Origin: DASSUW01 sp963849695
Lineage (GTDB): Bacteria > Actinomycetota > Thermoleophilia > Solirubrobacterales > Solirubrobacteraceae
Direction: 5' to 3'
NCBI GenBank assembly: GCA_963849695.1
Contig: CAWKIT010000016.1
Location: forward strand, 310,001 to 374,000
Length of the DNA: 64,000 nt
Below are positions 44,007 through 52,088 of this stretch, one piece after another. The notes under the pieces were generated by a model that was given only the letters and a program-made list of their open reading frames with translations, had not been told where the DNA came from and made no database searches. Numbering within the stretch: the stretch's first letter is position 1; each line of letters begins with the position of its first letter. Made by a program: the position numbers and the translations under genes.

Positions 44007-44609
44007 GTGAGCGTGACCCTCGACGAGGCGGTGGCGACCGCGTCGACCGGCGACCTGTGGCTGTTCCGCGGCCGCTCGATCGCCGACCGGGCGATCCAGG
44101 CCTTCACCAACAGCCCGGTCAACCACGTCGGGATGGTGGTGGCGATCGACGACCTGCAGCCGCTGCTCTGGCACGCCGAGCTCGGCCGCTCGCTGCCCGA
44201 CGTGTGGACCGGCGAGCGCCGGCGCGGCGTCCAGCTCCACGTGCTCCGCGACGCGGTGAGGACCTGGAACGTGCGCTACCACCAGCGCGCCTGGACCCGC
44301 CCGCTCGAGGGAACGGTCGAGCGCCATCACGAGGATCGGCTGATGGAGGTGATCGCGCGCTTCGACGGCCGCCCGTTCCCGACCACGCCGGGCCTGGCGC
44401 GCCAGTGGCTGACGGCGCGCGTGCGCCGCCGCGAGTCCTCGCTGGAGTCCGTCTACTGCGCGGAACTGGTGGCGACCACCTACCAGCACATGGGCCTGCT
44501 TCCGAACCGCCGGCCGGCCGGTTGGTACGACCCGGGGCGGTTCTGGAGCGGCGACCGGATCGCGCTCGTCCCGCCGTTCGCACTCGGCCACGAGATCGCC
44601 GTGGAATAG
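44007..44609 (+). CDS. YiiX/DUF830-type permuted papain-fold protein
   Basis: 200 residues from GTG 44007. GDLWLFRGRSIADRAIQAFT begins the NlpC/P60-like permuted fold; NHVGMVV supplies the His and SVYCAELVATTYQHMGLL the Cys nucleophile. Members act as amidases or peptidases on lipids or cell-wall peptides, but the substrate is unknown. TAGGTT (43994-43999) lies 7 nt before the start, so leaderless expression is likely. Confidence 0.8.
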   Translation: MSVTLDEAVATASTGDLWLFRGRSIADRAIQAFTNSPVNHVGMVVAIDDLQPLLWHAELGRSLPDVWTGERRRGVQLHVLRDAVRTWNVRYHQRAWTRPLEGTVERHHEDRLMEVIARFDGRPFPTTPGLARQWLTARVRRRESSLESVYCAELVATTYQHMGLLPNRRPAGWYDPGRFWSGDRIALVPPFALGHEIAVE

Positions 44610-44675
44610 AGCGAACGCGCGCGGACGTCATCTGCACGGGATGGCGACACTGAACTCCCTAGCCTGCCCCTGCGG

Positions 44676-45143
44676 ATGCTCGTCGGCACCGACGGCAGCC
44701 TCACCGCGCTGCTCGAGGCGTCCTTCGAGGCGCCGGTCGAGGTCCGCACGGTCGCGAACACCGTCGACGGCCGCCTGCCGACGCCCGCCGAGCTCGAGCT
44801 GGAGCCCGGCGGACCCGTCCTGTGGCGCCGGGCGGTGCTGGAGGTCGACGAAGAGCCGGTGCTGCGGGCGAGCTCGGTGCTCGCGCTCTGCCGCTTCGCC
44901 CCCGGCGTGCGCGGCGCGCTGCTGGCCGGCGCCGAGCCGATGGGCAGCGTGCTGCGCGGCACCGAGGTGCGGCGCGAGCTGCTGGCGGCGGCCGCGACCG
45001 AGGCGACGGCGGCCGACGCCGCCGAGCTCGACGTCGACGAGGGCGCGCCGATGCTCGAGCGCGTCACCCGCATCCTCAGCTCGGGGCGCCCGGTGGCCGT
45101 CGTCACCGAGCGGATCCCGGCCACGATCTTCGACGCGCTGTGA
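44676..45143 (+). CDS. Chorismate pyruvate-lyase family protein (DUF98-like)
   Basis: 155 residues. The beginning MLVGTDGSLTALLEASFEAP and the middle LWRRAVLEVDEEPVLRASSV match the compact chorismate lyase/UTRA fold that releases pyruvate from chorismate to give 4-hydroxybenzoate. The next gene, overlapping by 4 nt, is a DAHP synthase, which supports a chorismate-related role. TAGCCT (44660-44665) is a possible -10 box. Confidence 0.7.
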   Translation: MLVGTDGSLTALLEASFEAPVEVRTVANTVDGRLPTPAELELEPGGPVLWRRAVLEVDEEPVLRASSVLALCRFAPGVRGALLAGAEPMGSVLRGTEVRRELLAAAATEATAADAAELDVDEGAPMLERVTRILSSGRPVAVVTERIPATIFDAL

Positions 45144-45886
45144 CGTTCGCGCTGATCGCCGGGCCGTGCGCGGTCGAGTCGCGCGCCCAGATGCTCACCA
45201 CCGCGATCGCGGTCGCCGACGCCGGCGCCACCATGCTGCGCGGCGGCGCCTTCAAGCCCCGCACCAGCCCGCACAGCTTCCAGGGCCTCGGGCGCGACGG
45301 CCTGGCGCTGCTGGCCGAGGCCGCCGACGCGACCGGGCTGCCGGTCGTGACCGAGCTGACCGACGTGCGCGACCTCGACGCCGTGCTCGAGGTGGCCGAC
45401 ACGATCCAGGTCGGCGCGCGCAACATGCAGAACTTCACGCTCCTGCGCGAGCTCGGCCGCGCCGGCCGGCCGGTCCTGCTCAAGCGCGGGCCGGCGGCGA
45501 CGCTCGACGAGCTGCTGCTGGCCGCCGAGTACGTGCTCGCCGAGGGCAACGACGCGGTGACGCTGTGCGAGCGCGGGATCCGGACCTTCGAGCGCGCCTA
45601 TCGCTTCACGCTCGACCTCGCGGCGGTCCCGGTGCTCAAGCAGCGCACCCAGCTGCCGGTGATCGTCGATCCGAGCCATGCGGCGGGGCGGCGCGACCTG
45701 GTCCGGCCACTGAGCCTGGCGGCGGCGGCGGCCGGCGCCGACGGGGTGATCGTCGAGGTCCATCCGCGGCCGGACGAGGCGCTGAGCGACGGCGCCCAGG
45801 CGCTGACGACGGCGGAGTTCGCCAACTACGCGTACGAGCTGCGGGCGCTGGCCCAGGCCATCCGCGGCGTGCCCGCCGCGGCATGA
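45140..45886 (+). CDS. aroF: 3-deoxy-7-phosphoheptulonate (DAHP) synthase, short I-beta type
   Basis: 248 residues, a bare TIM barrel without a regulatory domain. FALIAGPCAVES, LRGGAFKPRTSPHSFQGLG, QVGARNMQNFTLLRELG, PVLLKRG, LCERGIRTFE and VIVDPSHAAGRRD are the family blocks. It condenses PEP and erythrose-4-phosphate, the entry step of the shikimate pathway. The lack of an ACT or ferredoxin-like domain suggests no feedback control by aromatic amino acids. Start GTG 45140 overlaps the lyase stop. Confidence 0.92.
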   Translation: MTFALIAGPCAVESRAQMLTTAIAVADAGATMLRGGAFKPRTSPHSFQGLGRDGLALLAEAADATGLPVVTELTDVRDLDAVLEVADTIQVGARNMQNFTLLRELGRAGRPVLLKRGPAATLDELLLAAEYVLAEGNDAVTLCERGIRTFERAYRFTLDLAAVPVLKQRTQLPVIVDPSHAAGRRDLVRPLSLAAAAAGADGVIVEVHPRPDEALSDGAQALTTAEFANYAYELRALAQAIRGVPAAA

Positions 45887-47055
45887 GCGCGATCGGCCCG
45901 CGCGGGCGGCGCGCGCTGGTCGCCGGCACCGGGATCATGATCACCGGCGTCCTGCCGGCGTTCCTGACCGCCAGCCTGGCGTCGCGGATCCCGGAGGACT
46001 TCGCGTTCGACGACTCGCGCGTCGGCCTCGCGATCGCGATCTTCCACGTCGTGTGCGCGCTCGCCTCGACGCCGGCCGGGCGCCTGGTCGAGCGGATCGG
46101 CGCGCCCGCGGGCATCCGGATCGCCGCGGTCGCCACCGCGCTCTCGTGCCTGGCGATCGCCACCTTCGCGCAATCGGCCGTGGCTCTGACCGCGCTCCTG
46201 CTCGTCGGCGGCGTCGCCAACGCGCTCGGCGGCCCGTCGGTCAGCCAGCTGCTGACCCGCGAGGTCGGCGTGCACCGGCGCGGGCTGGCGTTCGGCGCCC
46301 AGCAGTCGGGCGCGCCGCTCGGCGCCCTGCTGGCGGGCCTGGCGCTGCCCGCGGTCGCGATCCCGTTCGGCTGGCGGTGGGCGTTCCTCGCCGTCGCCGC
46401 GCTCGCGCTCGGCGCCGCGGCGCTCGTGCCCGGCGGCGCCGCCGCGCCCGCCGCCCCGCGCCCGGAGCGCCCGCGCGGGCTCGGCGCCGTGCACGCGCTG
46501 GCGGTGGCCGCCGCCCTGGCGAGCGCCGCCGGCGTCGGGTTCGTCTCGTTCCTCGTGCTCTACGCGGTCGAGCGCGGGATGAGCCAGGCCGCCGCCGGCC
46601 TCCTGCTCGTGGCCGTGAGCCTGGCGGCGACGCTCAGCCGGATCGGCGTCGGCGCGCTCGCCGACCGCAACGGGCAGGAGCCGCTGCGCACCGTCGCGGC
46701 GATGCTCGCGGTGAGCACCGGCGGCTACCTGCTGCTGATCGCCGGCGAGCCGGTGCTGATCGTGGTCGCCGCGCTGGTCGCCGGCGGCTGCGGCTGGGCG
46801 TGGCCCGGCGGGCTCACGCTCGCGGTCGTGCAGCGCAGCCCGGGCGCCCCGGCCTGGGCGGTCGGGGTCCTCATGGCCGGGCTCTTCACCGGCGCCGTCG
46901 CCGGTCCGCTGGCGGTCGGCGTGCTCGCGCAGCAGGAGCAGTTCGCGATCGCGTGGGCCACGTGCGCGACCTTCGCTCTGCTCGCCGCCTGCGCCGTGAC
47001 GGGAGTTAGCCGCACTGCGCCGACGCCCGCGCGAACGCTACGGTTGCGCCCGTGA
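45883..47055 (+). CDS. Major facilitator superfamily transporter
   Basis: 390 residues with 12 hydrophobic segments in two halves joined by a Pro/Ala-rich loop (VPGGAAAPAAPRPERPRG). The inter-helix loop AGRLVERIGAPAGIR is the MFS motif A equivalent and ALADRNGQEPLR its second copy. The ATGA overlap with the DAHP synthase gene suggests a role in moving a chorismate-derived compound, which is inference. Confidence 0.86.
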   Translation: MSAIGPRGRRALVAGTGIMITGVLPAFLTASLASRIPEDFAFDDSRVGLAIAIFHVVCALASTPAGRLVERIGAPAGIRIAAVATALSCLAIATFAQSAVALTALLLVGGVANALGGPSVSQLLTREVGVHRRGLAFGAQQSGAPLGALLAGLALPAVAIPFGWRWAFLAVAALALGAAALVPGGAAAPAAPRPERPRGLGAVHALAVAAALASAAGVGFVSFLVLYAVERGMSQAAAGLLLVAVSLAATLSRIGVGALADRNGQEPLRTVAAMLAVSTGGYLLLIAGEPVLIVVAALVAGGCGWAWPGGLTLAVVQRSPGAPAWAVGVLMAGLFTGAVAGPLAVGVLAQQEQFAIAWATCATFALLAACAVTGVSRTAPTPARTLRLRP

Positions 47056-47096
47056 CGACGACCTCACACCTCCTTCTCGCCGCGGACCGCTGCTGA
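47052..47096 (+). CDS. Putative leader peptide ending in Arg-Cys
   Basis: GTG 47052 overlaps the MFS stop as GTGA and opens 14 codons, reading VTTTSHLLLAADRC. A strong GC hairpin (47102-47125) begins 6 nt after its stop. Short peptides ending in Cys are used as attenuation leaders in actinobacteria. The match here is by position and layout, not by proven homology. Confidence 0.45.
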   Translation: MTTTSHLLLAADRC

Positions 47097-47101
47097 AGCG
47101 G

Positions 47102-47125
47102 CCCGGCCGCCGCGTGCGGCCGGGG
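47102..47125 (+). promoter_or_regulatory. GC-rich hairpin between leader peptide and rsgA
   Basis: CCCGGCCGC (47102-47110) pairs perfectly with GCGGCCGGG (47116-47124) around a CGCGT loop. No T-run follows, so it is not a classic terminator. It may act in attenuation or as the 3' end of the MFS operon mRNA. Confidence 0.5.
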
Positions 47126-47164
47126 CGCCCTCGCAGCCCGTAAATCCGCTCGAAGGAGTTCTCG

Positions 47165-48076
47165 TTGTCTCAGCATCCGCTCGCGCGCCTCGGCTGGCGC
47201 GCGGAGCTACAGATCGATCTCGACGCGCTCGGCGATCCGTCGCTGGTCGCCGCCCGCGTCACGGCCGTCGACCGCGGCAGCGTGCTCGCCGACGCCGGTG
47301 GCGGCGCCTGGCGCGCGCCGCTGGCCGGCCGCCTCCAGCGCGCCGGCGCGGTGCCGGCCGCGGGCGACTTCGTCGCCGCGGTGCCGGACGGCCCCGTGCG
47401 GGCCGTGCTCCCGCGGCGCGGCGTGATCGCCCGCCGCGTCAAGGGCGGCCGCCCGCAGGTGCTGGCCGCCAACGTCGACCTCGCGCTGCTCGCGACGTCC
47501 CCCAACCGCGACCTCAACCCGCGGCGCCTCGCGCGCTTCCTGGCGGTCACGACGCGCGGCGGGGTCGACGCCGTGGTCCTGCTCACCAAGGCCGACCTCG
47601 TCGACGACCCGGACGGTGTCGCCGCCGAGGTGCAGGCCGGGCTCGACGGCACGCCGGTCGTGCCGGTCAGCGCGCTCGACGGCACCGGCATGGACGCGGT
47701 CCGCGCCCTGCTCGAGCCGCGCCGCACAGCGGTCCTGCTCGGCACCTCGGGCGTCGGCAAGTCGACCCTCCTCAACGAGCTGCTGGGGGAGGAGCGCCAG
47801 GCCACGAAGGCGATCCGCGCGAGCGACGACCGCGGCCGCCACACGACCGTGCGGCGCGAGCTGGTGCCGCTGCCCGGCGGCGCGCTGCTCGTCGACACCC
47901 CCGGGCTGCGCCTGGTGGCGCCGCTCGACGACGGCGACGAGCCGGTGCCGCTGCTCGACAAGGCGCAGGTCAAGCGCGAGCGGAGGGCGCGCGAGCGTGC
48001 CTTCCACCGCGGGGTCTACCGTGAGATGCGCGAGCGCAAGCGATCGCGCGAGGCCCGCGACGACCGCCAGGGGTGA
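47165..48076 (+). CDS. rsgA: RsgA-like circularly permuted GTPase lacking the zinc domain
   Basis: 303 residues. An N-terminal OB fold is followed by GTPase motifs in permuted order: TKAD (G4), SALDGTG (G5), GTSGVGKST at 193-201 (G1), RGRHTT (G2) and DTPG (G3). The usual C-terminal zinc domain with its Cys/His cluster is absent; the chain goes straight to a highly basic helix ending REARDDRQG. RsgA assists 30S ribosome maturation. TTG 47165 has a GAAGGAG site 7 nt upstream. Confidence 0.88.
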   Translation: MSQHPLARLGWRAELQIDLDALGDPSLVAARVTAVDRGSVLADAGGGAWRAPLAGRLQRAGAVPAAGDFVAAVPDGPVRAVLPRRGVIARRVKGGRPQVLAANVDLALLATSPNRDLNPRRLARFLAVTTRGGVDAVVLLTKADLVDDPDGVAAEVQAGLDGTPVVPVSALDGTGMDAVRALLEPRRTAVLLGTSGVGKSTLLNELLGEERQATKAIRASDDRGRHTTVRRELVPLPGGALLVDTPGLRLVAPLDDGDEPVPLLDKAQVKRERRARERAFHRGVYREMRERKRSREARDDRQG

Positions 48077-48138
48077 GATCGGTGGGGGCCCCGCCCAGCG
48101 AGCCATTCCGTGTGGTGCGATGGCCCGTTGGGCACCCC

Positions 48139-48462
48139 CTAGCCGCCGGCCAGCACGACGTCGTAGCCCTCGCCGCGCAGCACCTCGACGACCACGTCGC
48201 GGTGATCGCCCTGGAGCTCGATGACGCCGCCCTTCGCCGAGCCGCCGACGCCGCAGCGCTTCTTCAGGCGCCCGGCGAGCTCGCGGAGGCCGGCGTCGTC
48301 GAGCGGCACGCCCGAGACCGTCGTGACCGCCTTCCCGCGCCGCCCGGCGACCTCGCGCCTCACCTTCACCCGCCCGCCGCCGCGGCGCTCCGGCGCCCGC
48401 GGCTCGCGCGCCTTGCGCAGGTCGCCCTCTCCGCTCGACCAGACAACCCGGCGATCGCCCAT
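48139..48462 (-). CDS. SUI1/YciH-family translation factor
   Basis: 107 residues. The C-terminal SUI1 domain reads VTTVSGVPLDDAGLRELAGR and GGSAKGGVIELQGDHRDVVV, ending GYDVVLAGG. The N-terminus is basic and disordered. Bacterial YciH proteins resemble eIF1 and affect start-codon fidelity, which is worth noting given the non-canonical start codons seen nearby. Confidence 0.9.
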   Translation of the reverse strand: MGDRRVVWSSGEGDLRKAREPRAPERRGGGRVKVRREVAGRRGKAVTTVSGVPLDDAGLRELAGRLKKRCGVGGSAKGGVIELQGDHRDVVVEVLRGEGYDVVLAGG

Positions 48463-48540
48463 GCGCAGGACGCTACGCCGCTCCGGAGGCCGATGCCAGT
48501 CGCGCGGCGCCGAGACCGGGTAGCGTTGGTCGCGGCAGCC

Positions 48541-50247
48541 GTGGTCACTCCTGACGAGATAGGTGGCGTGGCGCTGTTTTCAGCGCTCGACGCGGCCCAG
48601 CGTGAGCAACTGTCGCGGGTGGCGGCCGACGTCAGTCTCGCGACGGGCGAGTACGCCGCCGACGAGGGCGCCGATCGGGCGCTGTTCGCGGTCCTCGAGG
48701 GCCGGATCGAGCCCACCCGGCTCGTCGACGGGATCGAGCGCGCGCTCGGCGTGCGTCACCCGGGAGACGTGTTCGGGGAGGTCCCGATCGCGCTCGGGAC
48801 GGTCTTCCCGGTCGGCTTCCGTGCGGCGGAGCCGTCGCGCGTGATGCGGATCGAGCCTCACGACTACCACGCTCTCGCGGCGGTGGTGCCGGACATCGCC
48901 AAGGAGGTCGGCCGGCTCGCCACGCACCGCATGAGCGGATTGCGCGGGCTCCAGGGGCTCGCGGAGCCGCCACCTCCGCGGGCGATCGTCGTGGGCCATC
49001 GCTGGGACCCCTCCTGCGCCGAGCTGCGGCGCTTCCTCGACCGCAACCAGGTCACGTTCAAGTGGCTCACGCCCGATACACCGGATGCCGAGGACGCGTG
49101 GGGCGGTCTCCTGCCGGCCGAGGCGGACTGGCCGGCGATCCGCATCGTCGACGGCAAGACGGTGATACGCCCACAGCACCGCCGCGTGGCGGAGCTGCTC
49201 GGCCTCGGCACCGAGGCGATGGCCGCCGAGTACGACACCGTGATCGTCGGCGCGGGCCCGGCGGGCCTGGCCGCCGCCGTCTACGGAGCCTCGGAGGGCC
49301 TGAGGACGATCGTCGTCGAGCGGGAGGCGCCCGGCGGCCAGGCCGGCACCTCGGCCCGGATCGAGAACTATCTCGGCTTCCCGCGCGGCGTGTCCGGGGA
49401 CGAGCTTGCGAGCCGCGCGCTTCAGCAGGCGCGAAGACTCGGTGCCGAGATCCTCGTGACGCGCTCGATCCTGCGGATCGACGCCGCGACCCGCGAGCTG
49501 CATCTCGACGGCGGAGACGTCCTGCGCGCGCGGACGATCATCCTCGCCTGCGGAGTCGCATGGCGGCAACTGGCGATCGAAGGGTTCGACCGCCTCGCCG
49601 GGAAGGGCATCTCGTACGGCGCAGCGCGCAGCGAGGCGCCGAACGCCCACGGCCTCGACATCCATATCGTCGGCGCCGGCAACTCGGCGGGGCAGGCCGC
49701 GCTGTTCTTCTCGACCCACGCACGGAGCGTGACGATCGTCTGCCGCGGCGAAAGCCTCGAGAGGAGGATGTCGCGCTATCTCGTCGAGCAGATCGCGACG
49801 CGGCCGAATATCCGCACCGTCACCGGCGCCGAGGTGACGGCGGTGCACGGCGACGTCTCGCTCGAGGCGGTCGACCTCCGCGACTGCACGACGGACGCGA
49901 CGACCCGCCACGAGTCGGGCGGGCTCTTCATCTTCATCGGCGCTGACGCCGAGACCGCGTGGCTACCGCCCGACATCGCCCTCGATCGCCGCGGCTACGT
50001 GCTCACCGGCTCGGACATGCGCGCAGGCGGGCACTGGACGCTCGATCGCGACCCATACCTGCTGGAGACGAGCGTCCCGGGGATCTTCGCCTGCGGCGAC
50101 GTGCGGTTCGGCCCGGTCAAGCGCGTTGCCGCCGCCGTCGGCGAGGGCAGCATGGCGATCGCGTTCGTGCACGAGTTCCTGAGGGGAGCCCTACGTCCGC
50201 GCGACGACGACGAGCCGCGTCGTACCGCTGAGCGGGCCGCCCTCTAG
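48541..50247 (+). CDS. FAD-dependent oxidoreductase with cyclic-nucleotide-binding-like domain
   Basis: 568 residues from GTG 48541 (alternatives TTG 48526 and ATG 48493). Residues 10-125 form a cNMP-binding-like domain (LFSALDAAQREQLSRVA, GDVFGEVPIALGT). A thioredoxin-like segment follows (IVVGHRWDPSCAELRRFLD), then a thioredoxin-reductase fold with VIVGAGPAGLAAAVYGASEG, HIVGAGNSAGQAA and GIFACGDVRFG. The CxxC redox pair of thioredoxin reductase is absent (GISYGAARSEAPN at that place). TAGCGT (48521-48526) may be the -10 box. Confidence 0.86.
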   Translation: MVTPDEIGGVALFSALDAAQREQLSRVAADVSLATGEYAADEGADRALFAVLEGRIEPTRLVDGIERALGVRHPGDVFGEVPIALGTVFPVGFRAAEPSRVMRIEPHDYHALAAVVPDIAKEVGRLATHRMSGLRGLQGLAEPPPPRAIVVGHRWDPSCAELRRFLDRNQVTFKWLTPDTPDAEDAWGGLLPAEADWPAIRIVDGKTVIRPQHRRVAELLGLGTEAMAAEYDTVIVGAGPAGLAAAVYGASEGLRTIVVEREAPGGQAGTSARIENYLGFPRGVSGDELASRALQQARRLGAEILVTRSILRIDAATRELHLDGGDVLRARTIILACGVAWRQLAIEGFDRLAGKGISYGAARSEAPNAHGLDIHIVGAGNSAGQAALFFSTHARSVTIVCRGESLERRMSRYLVEQIATRPNIRTVTGAEVTAVHGDVSLEAVDLRDCTTDATTRHESGGLFIFIGADAETAWLPPDIALDRRGYVLTGSDMRAGGHWTLDRDPYLLETSVPGIFACGDVRFGPVKRVAAAVGEGSMAIAFVHEFLRGALRPRDDDEPRRTAERAAL

Positions 50248-50949
50248 GTCGCCGTAGCACCTGGCCTCGGCGAAGCCGGCGCGGTCGAGCATCGCCGCCA
50301 GCTCGGTCGCGGCGTAGACGCGGATCGACCACGTCCGCGACTCGCGCTCGTTGTTCCCGTCGATCAACGTCTGCGTGGTCTGGGCCACGCCTGAGGCGTG
50401 GTCGAACGTGGTCTGCATGACCATCAGGCGGCCCTCGCCGAGCAGCTCCCAGTGGCGGTCGCTGCCGAGCGTCACGAGCCGGTCGCGGTGCATGGTCTCG
50501 ATCACCAGCGCGGCGCCCGGGCGCAGCACGCGGCCGATCTCCGCGAGCGCCTTGGTGTCCTCCTCGTCGCCGAGGTACCCGATCGACGTGTACAGGTTGA
50601 GCGCGGCGTCGAAGCTCCCGTCGGCGAACGGGAGCTTGCGGTAGTCGGCCTGGACGAACTTCGGCCACCGCTCGCCGCCGGCGCGGCGGCGCGCCTCGGC
50701 GAGCAGCCCCTGCGAGCGGTCCGTGCCGGTGACGCGGTAGCCGGCGCGGGCGAGCGGGATCGAGTGGCGGCCGAAGCCGCACGGCACGTCGAGCAGGTCG
50801 CCGCCTTCAGGGCAGCCGGACCGCAGTGCGGCGGCGAGCGACTGCGCTTCGGCCCCGGCGTCGCGCTCGTCGCTCGCGTACGCGCGCAGGTAGAAGTCGC
50901 TGAACAGCGAGTCCCACGTCTCGACCGAGCTCGTGTCGCCCCGCTCCAC
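50191..50949 (-). CDS. SAM-dependent methyltransferase
   Basis: 252 residues. Class I methyltransferase motifs are LLDVPCGFGRHSIPLARAG (motif I), FVQADYRKLPF and ALNLYTSIGYLGDEEDT. The C-terminal domain VAQTTQTLIDGNNERESRTW resembles small-molecule methyltransferases. The substrate is unknown. The last 57 nt overlap the oxidoreductase gene on the other strand. Confidence 0.86.
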   Translation of the reverse strand: MERGDTSSVETWDSLFSDFYLRAYASDERDAGAEAQSLAAALRSGCPEGGDLLDVPCGFGRHSIPLARAGYRVTGTDRSQGLLAEARRRAGGERWPKFVQADYRKLPFADGSFDAALNLYTSIGYLGDEEDTKALAEIGRVLRPGAALVIETMHRDRLVTLGSDRHWELLGEGRLMVMQTTFDHASGVAQTTQTLIDGNNERESRTWSIRVYAATELAAMLDRAGFAEARCYGDLEGGPLSGTTRLVVVART

Positions 50950-50970
50950 CGCGGGCGAGTCTAGTCCAGC

Positions 50971-51000
50971 TTGACATGTGACCTTTTAGTCACGTATTCT
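50971..51000 (+). promoter_or_regulatory. Promoter with internal operator for the ArsR gene
   Basis: TTGACA (50971-50976) and TATTCT (50995-51000) with an 18-bp spacer form one of the strongest promoters in the window. The spacer holds GTGAC-CTTTTA-GTCAC (50978-50993), an inverted repeat suited to an ArsR dimer. The start codon follows within 7 nt, so the mRNA is leaderless. Confidence 0.72.
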
Positions 51001-51006
51001 GTGGTG

Positions 51007-51327
51007 GTGACCGACGACGACCGCGTGTTCAAGGCGCTTGCCGACCCGACGCGTCGCTTCCTGCTCGACCGGCTCTTCGCGCGTGACGGCCGCACGCTGA
51101 CCGAGCTCGAGTCGGAGCTGGAGATGACCCGCTTCGGCGTCATGAAGCACCTGCGCGTCCTTGCCGACGCCAACCTCGTGGTCACACGGCGAGCGGGCCG
51201 GGAGAAGCTGCACTTCCTCAATCCGGTGCCGATCCGCCTGATCCACGACCGCTGGATCGACAAGTACACCGAGCGCCAGGTGTCGGCGCTCGCGGACCTC
51301 AAGACCGAGCTGGAAGGAAAGGCATGA
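51007..51327 (+). CDS. ArsR-family transcriptional regulator
   Basis: 106 residues with the winged helix FKALADPTRRFLLDRLF and LEMTRFGVMKHLRVLADANL. No metal-binding Cys motif is seen, so it belongs to the non-metal ArsR group paired with AHSA1 proteins. Three consecutive GTG codons (51001, 51004, 51007) could start translation. It overlaps the AHSA1 gene by 4 nt. Confidence 0.9.
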   Translation: MTDDDRVFKALADPTRRFLLDRLFARDGRTLTELESELEMTRFGVMKHLRVLADANLVVTRRAGREKLHFLNPVPIRLIHDRWIDKYTERQVSALADLKTELEGKA

Positions 51328-51821
51328 CAGCGATGACCGAGACCACCGTCACGACCCAGGTCTACCAGGTGTTCATCAGGGCGAGCGCGCAGGCGATCTG
51401 GGACGCGATCACCAAGCCCGAGTGGAGCAGCCGCTACGGCTACCGACCCTCCAACGAGTACGAGCTGCGCCCCGGCGGGCGCTACCGCGGGCTCGCGTCG
51501 CCCGAGTTCCAGGCGATGGGCATGCCCGAGGTGGTGGTCGACGGCGAGGTGATCGAGGCCGATCCGCCGCGCAAGCTCGTCCACACCTGGCGCTTCCTGT
51601 ACAGCGACGAGGTCAAGGCCGAGGGCCCCACGCGGGTCACGTTCGAGATCTCCGAGGGCGAGGCCGGCGTGTGCCGGCTCACCGTCACGCACGAGCTCGA
51701 GAACGCGCCGGAGACCGCCGAGATGCTGGCCGGGACGCAGGAGGGCGCCGGTGGCGGCTGGGCGTTCGTGCTCAGCGACCTCAAGACGCTGCTCGAGACC
51801 GGCGAGGCGCTTCCGGGCTAG
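51324..51821 (+). CDS. SRPBCC / AHSA1-like domain protein
   Basis: 165 residues of the START/Bet v1-like fold. VYQVFIRASAQAIWDAITKP begins the fold, and LRPGGRYRG, LVHTWRFLY and the C-terminal helix GWAFVLSDLKTLLE are typical. It is translationally coupled to the ArsR gene, a frequent pairing. Ligand unknown. Confidence 0.9.
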   Translation: MTAMTETTVTTQVYQVFIRASAQAIWDAITKPEWSSRYGYRPSNEYELRPGGRYRGLASPEFQAMGMPEVVVDGEVIEADPPRKLVHTWRFLYSDEVKAEGPTRVTFEISEGEAGVCRLTVTHELENAPETAEMLAGTQEGAGGGWAFVLSDLKTLLETGEALPG

Positions 51822-52084
51822 AGCTCGACGGAGGGCAGCGCACGCTGGCCCTCCTGGAAGCCCTCGCCGCGCGTCTCACCGTGCACGGCGAGCGCCTTGA
51901 GCCGGGCGATCTCCTGCTCGCCGAGCCGGCGGGCGGGGTCGTCCGGACCGAGGCCGTCGATCAGGCGCCGGATGCGGGTCGCGAGCTGGAGCGCGAAGTG
52001 CGGCGTCGAGCTCCCCATCAGCTGCCGCACGTCGTCGACCGTCACGGGTCGCTGCAGGCGCTCGGGCTGCTCGGCTTGGGCCAT
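51818..52084 (-). CDS. Small hypothetical protein
   Basis: 88 residues from ATG 52084, starting MAQAEQPERLQRPVTVDDVR. Helical and charged, with RRLIDGLGPDDPARRLGEQE and no membrane segment. It lies 4 nt downstream of the CWB2 lipoprotein gene on the same strand, so they share a transcript. Family not recognised. Confidence 0.65.
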   Translation of the reverse strand: MAQAEQPERLQRPVTVDDVRQLMGSSTPHFALQLATRIRRLIDGLGPDDPARRLGEQEIARLKALAVHGETRGEGFQEGQRALPSVEL

Positions 52085-52088
52085 TCGG

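Noticed and set aside
44618..44650. ACGTCATCTGCACGGGATGG before the chorismate lyase gene as an element arm
   Set aside because: Only a partial match to the arm core, no inverted partner and no interior hairpin.
44641..45882. Upstream extension of the MFS gene to an 800-residue protein
   Set aside because: This part is Arg/Ala-rich shadow coding over the chorismate lyase and DAHP synthase genes, which have clear motifs in another frame.
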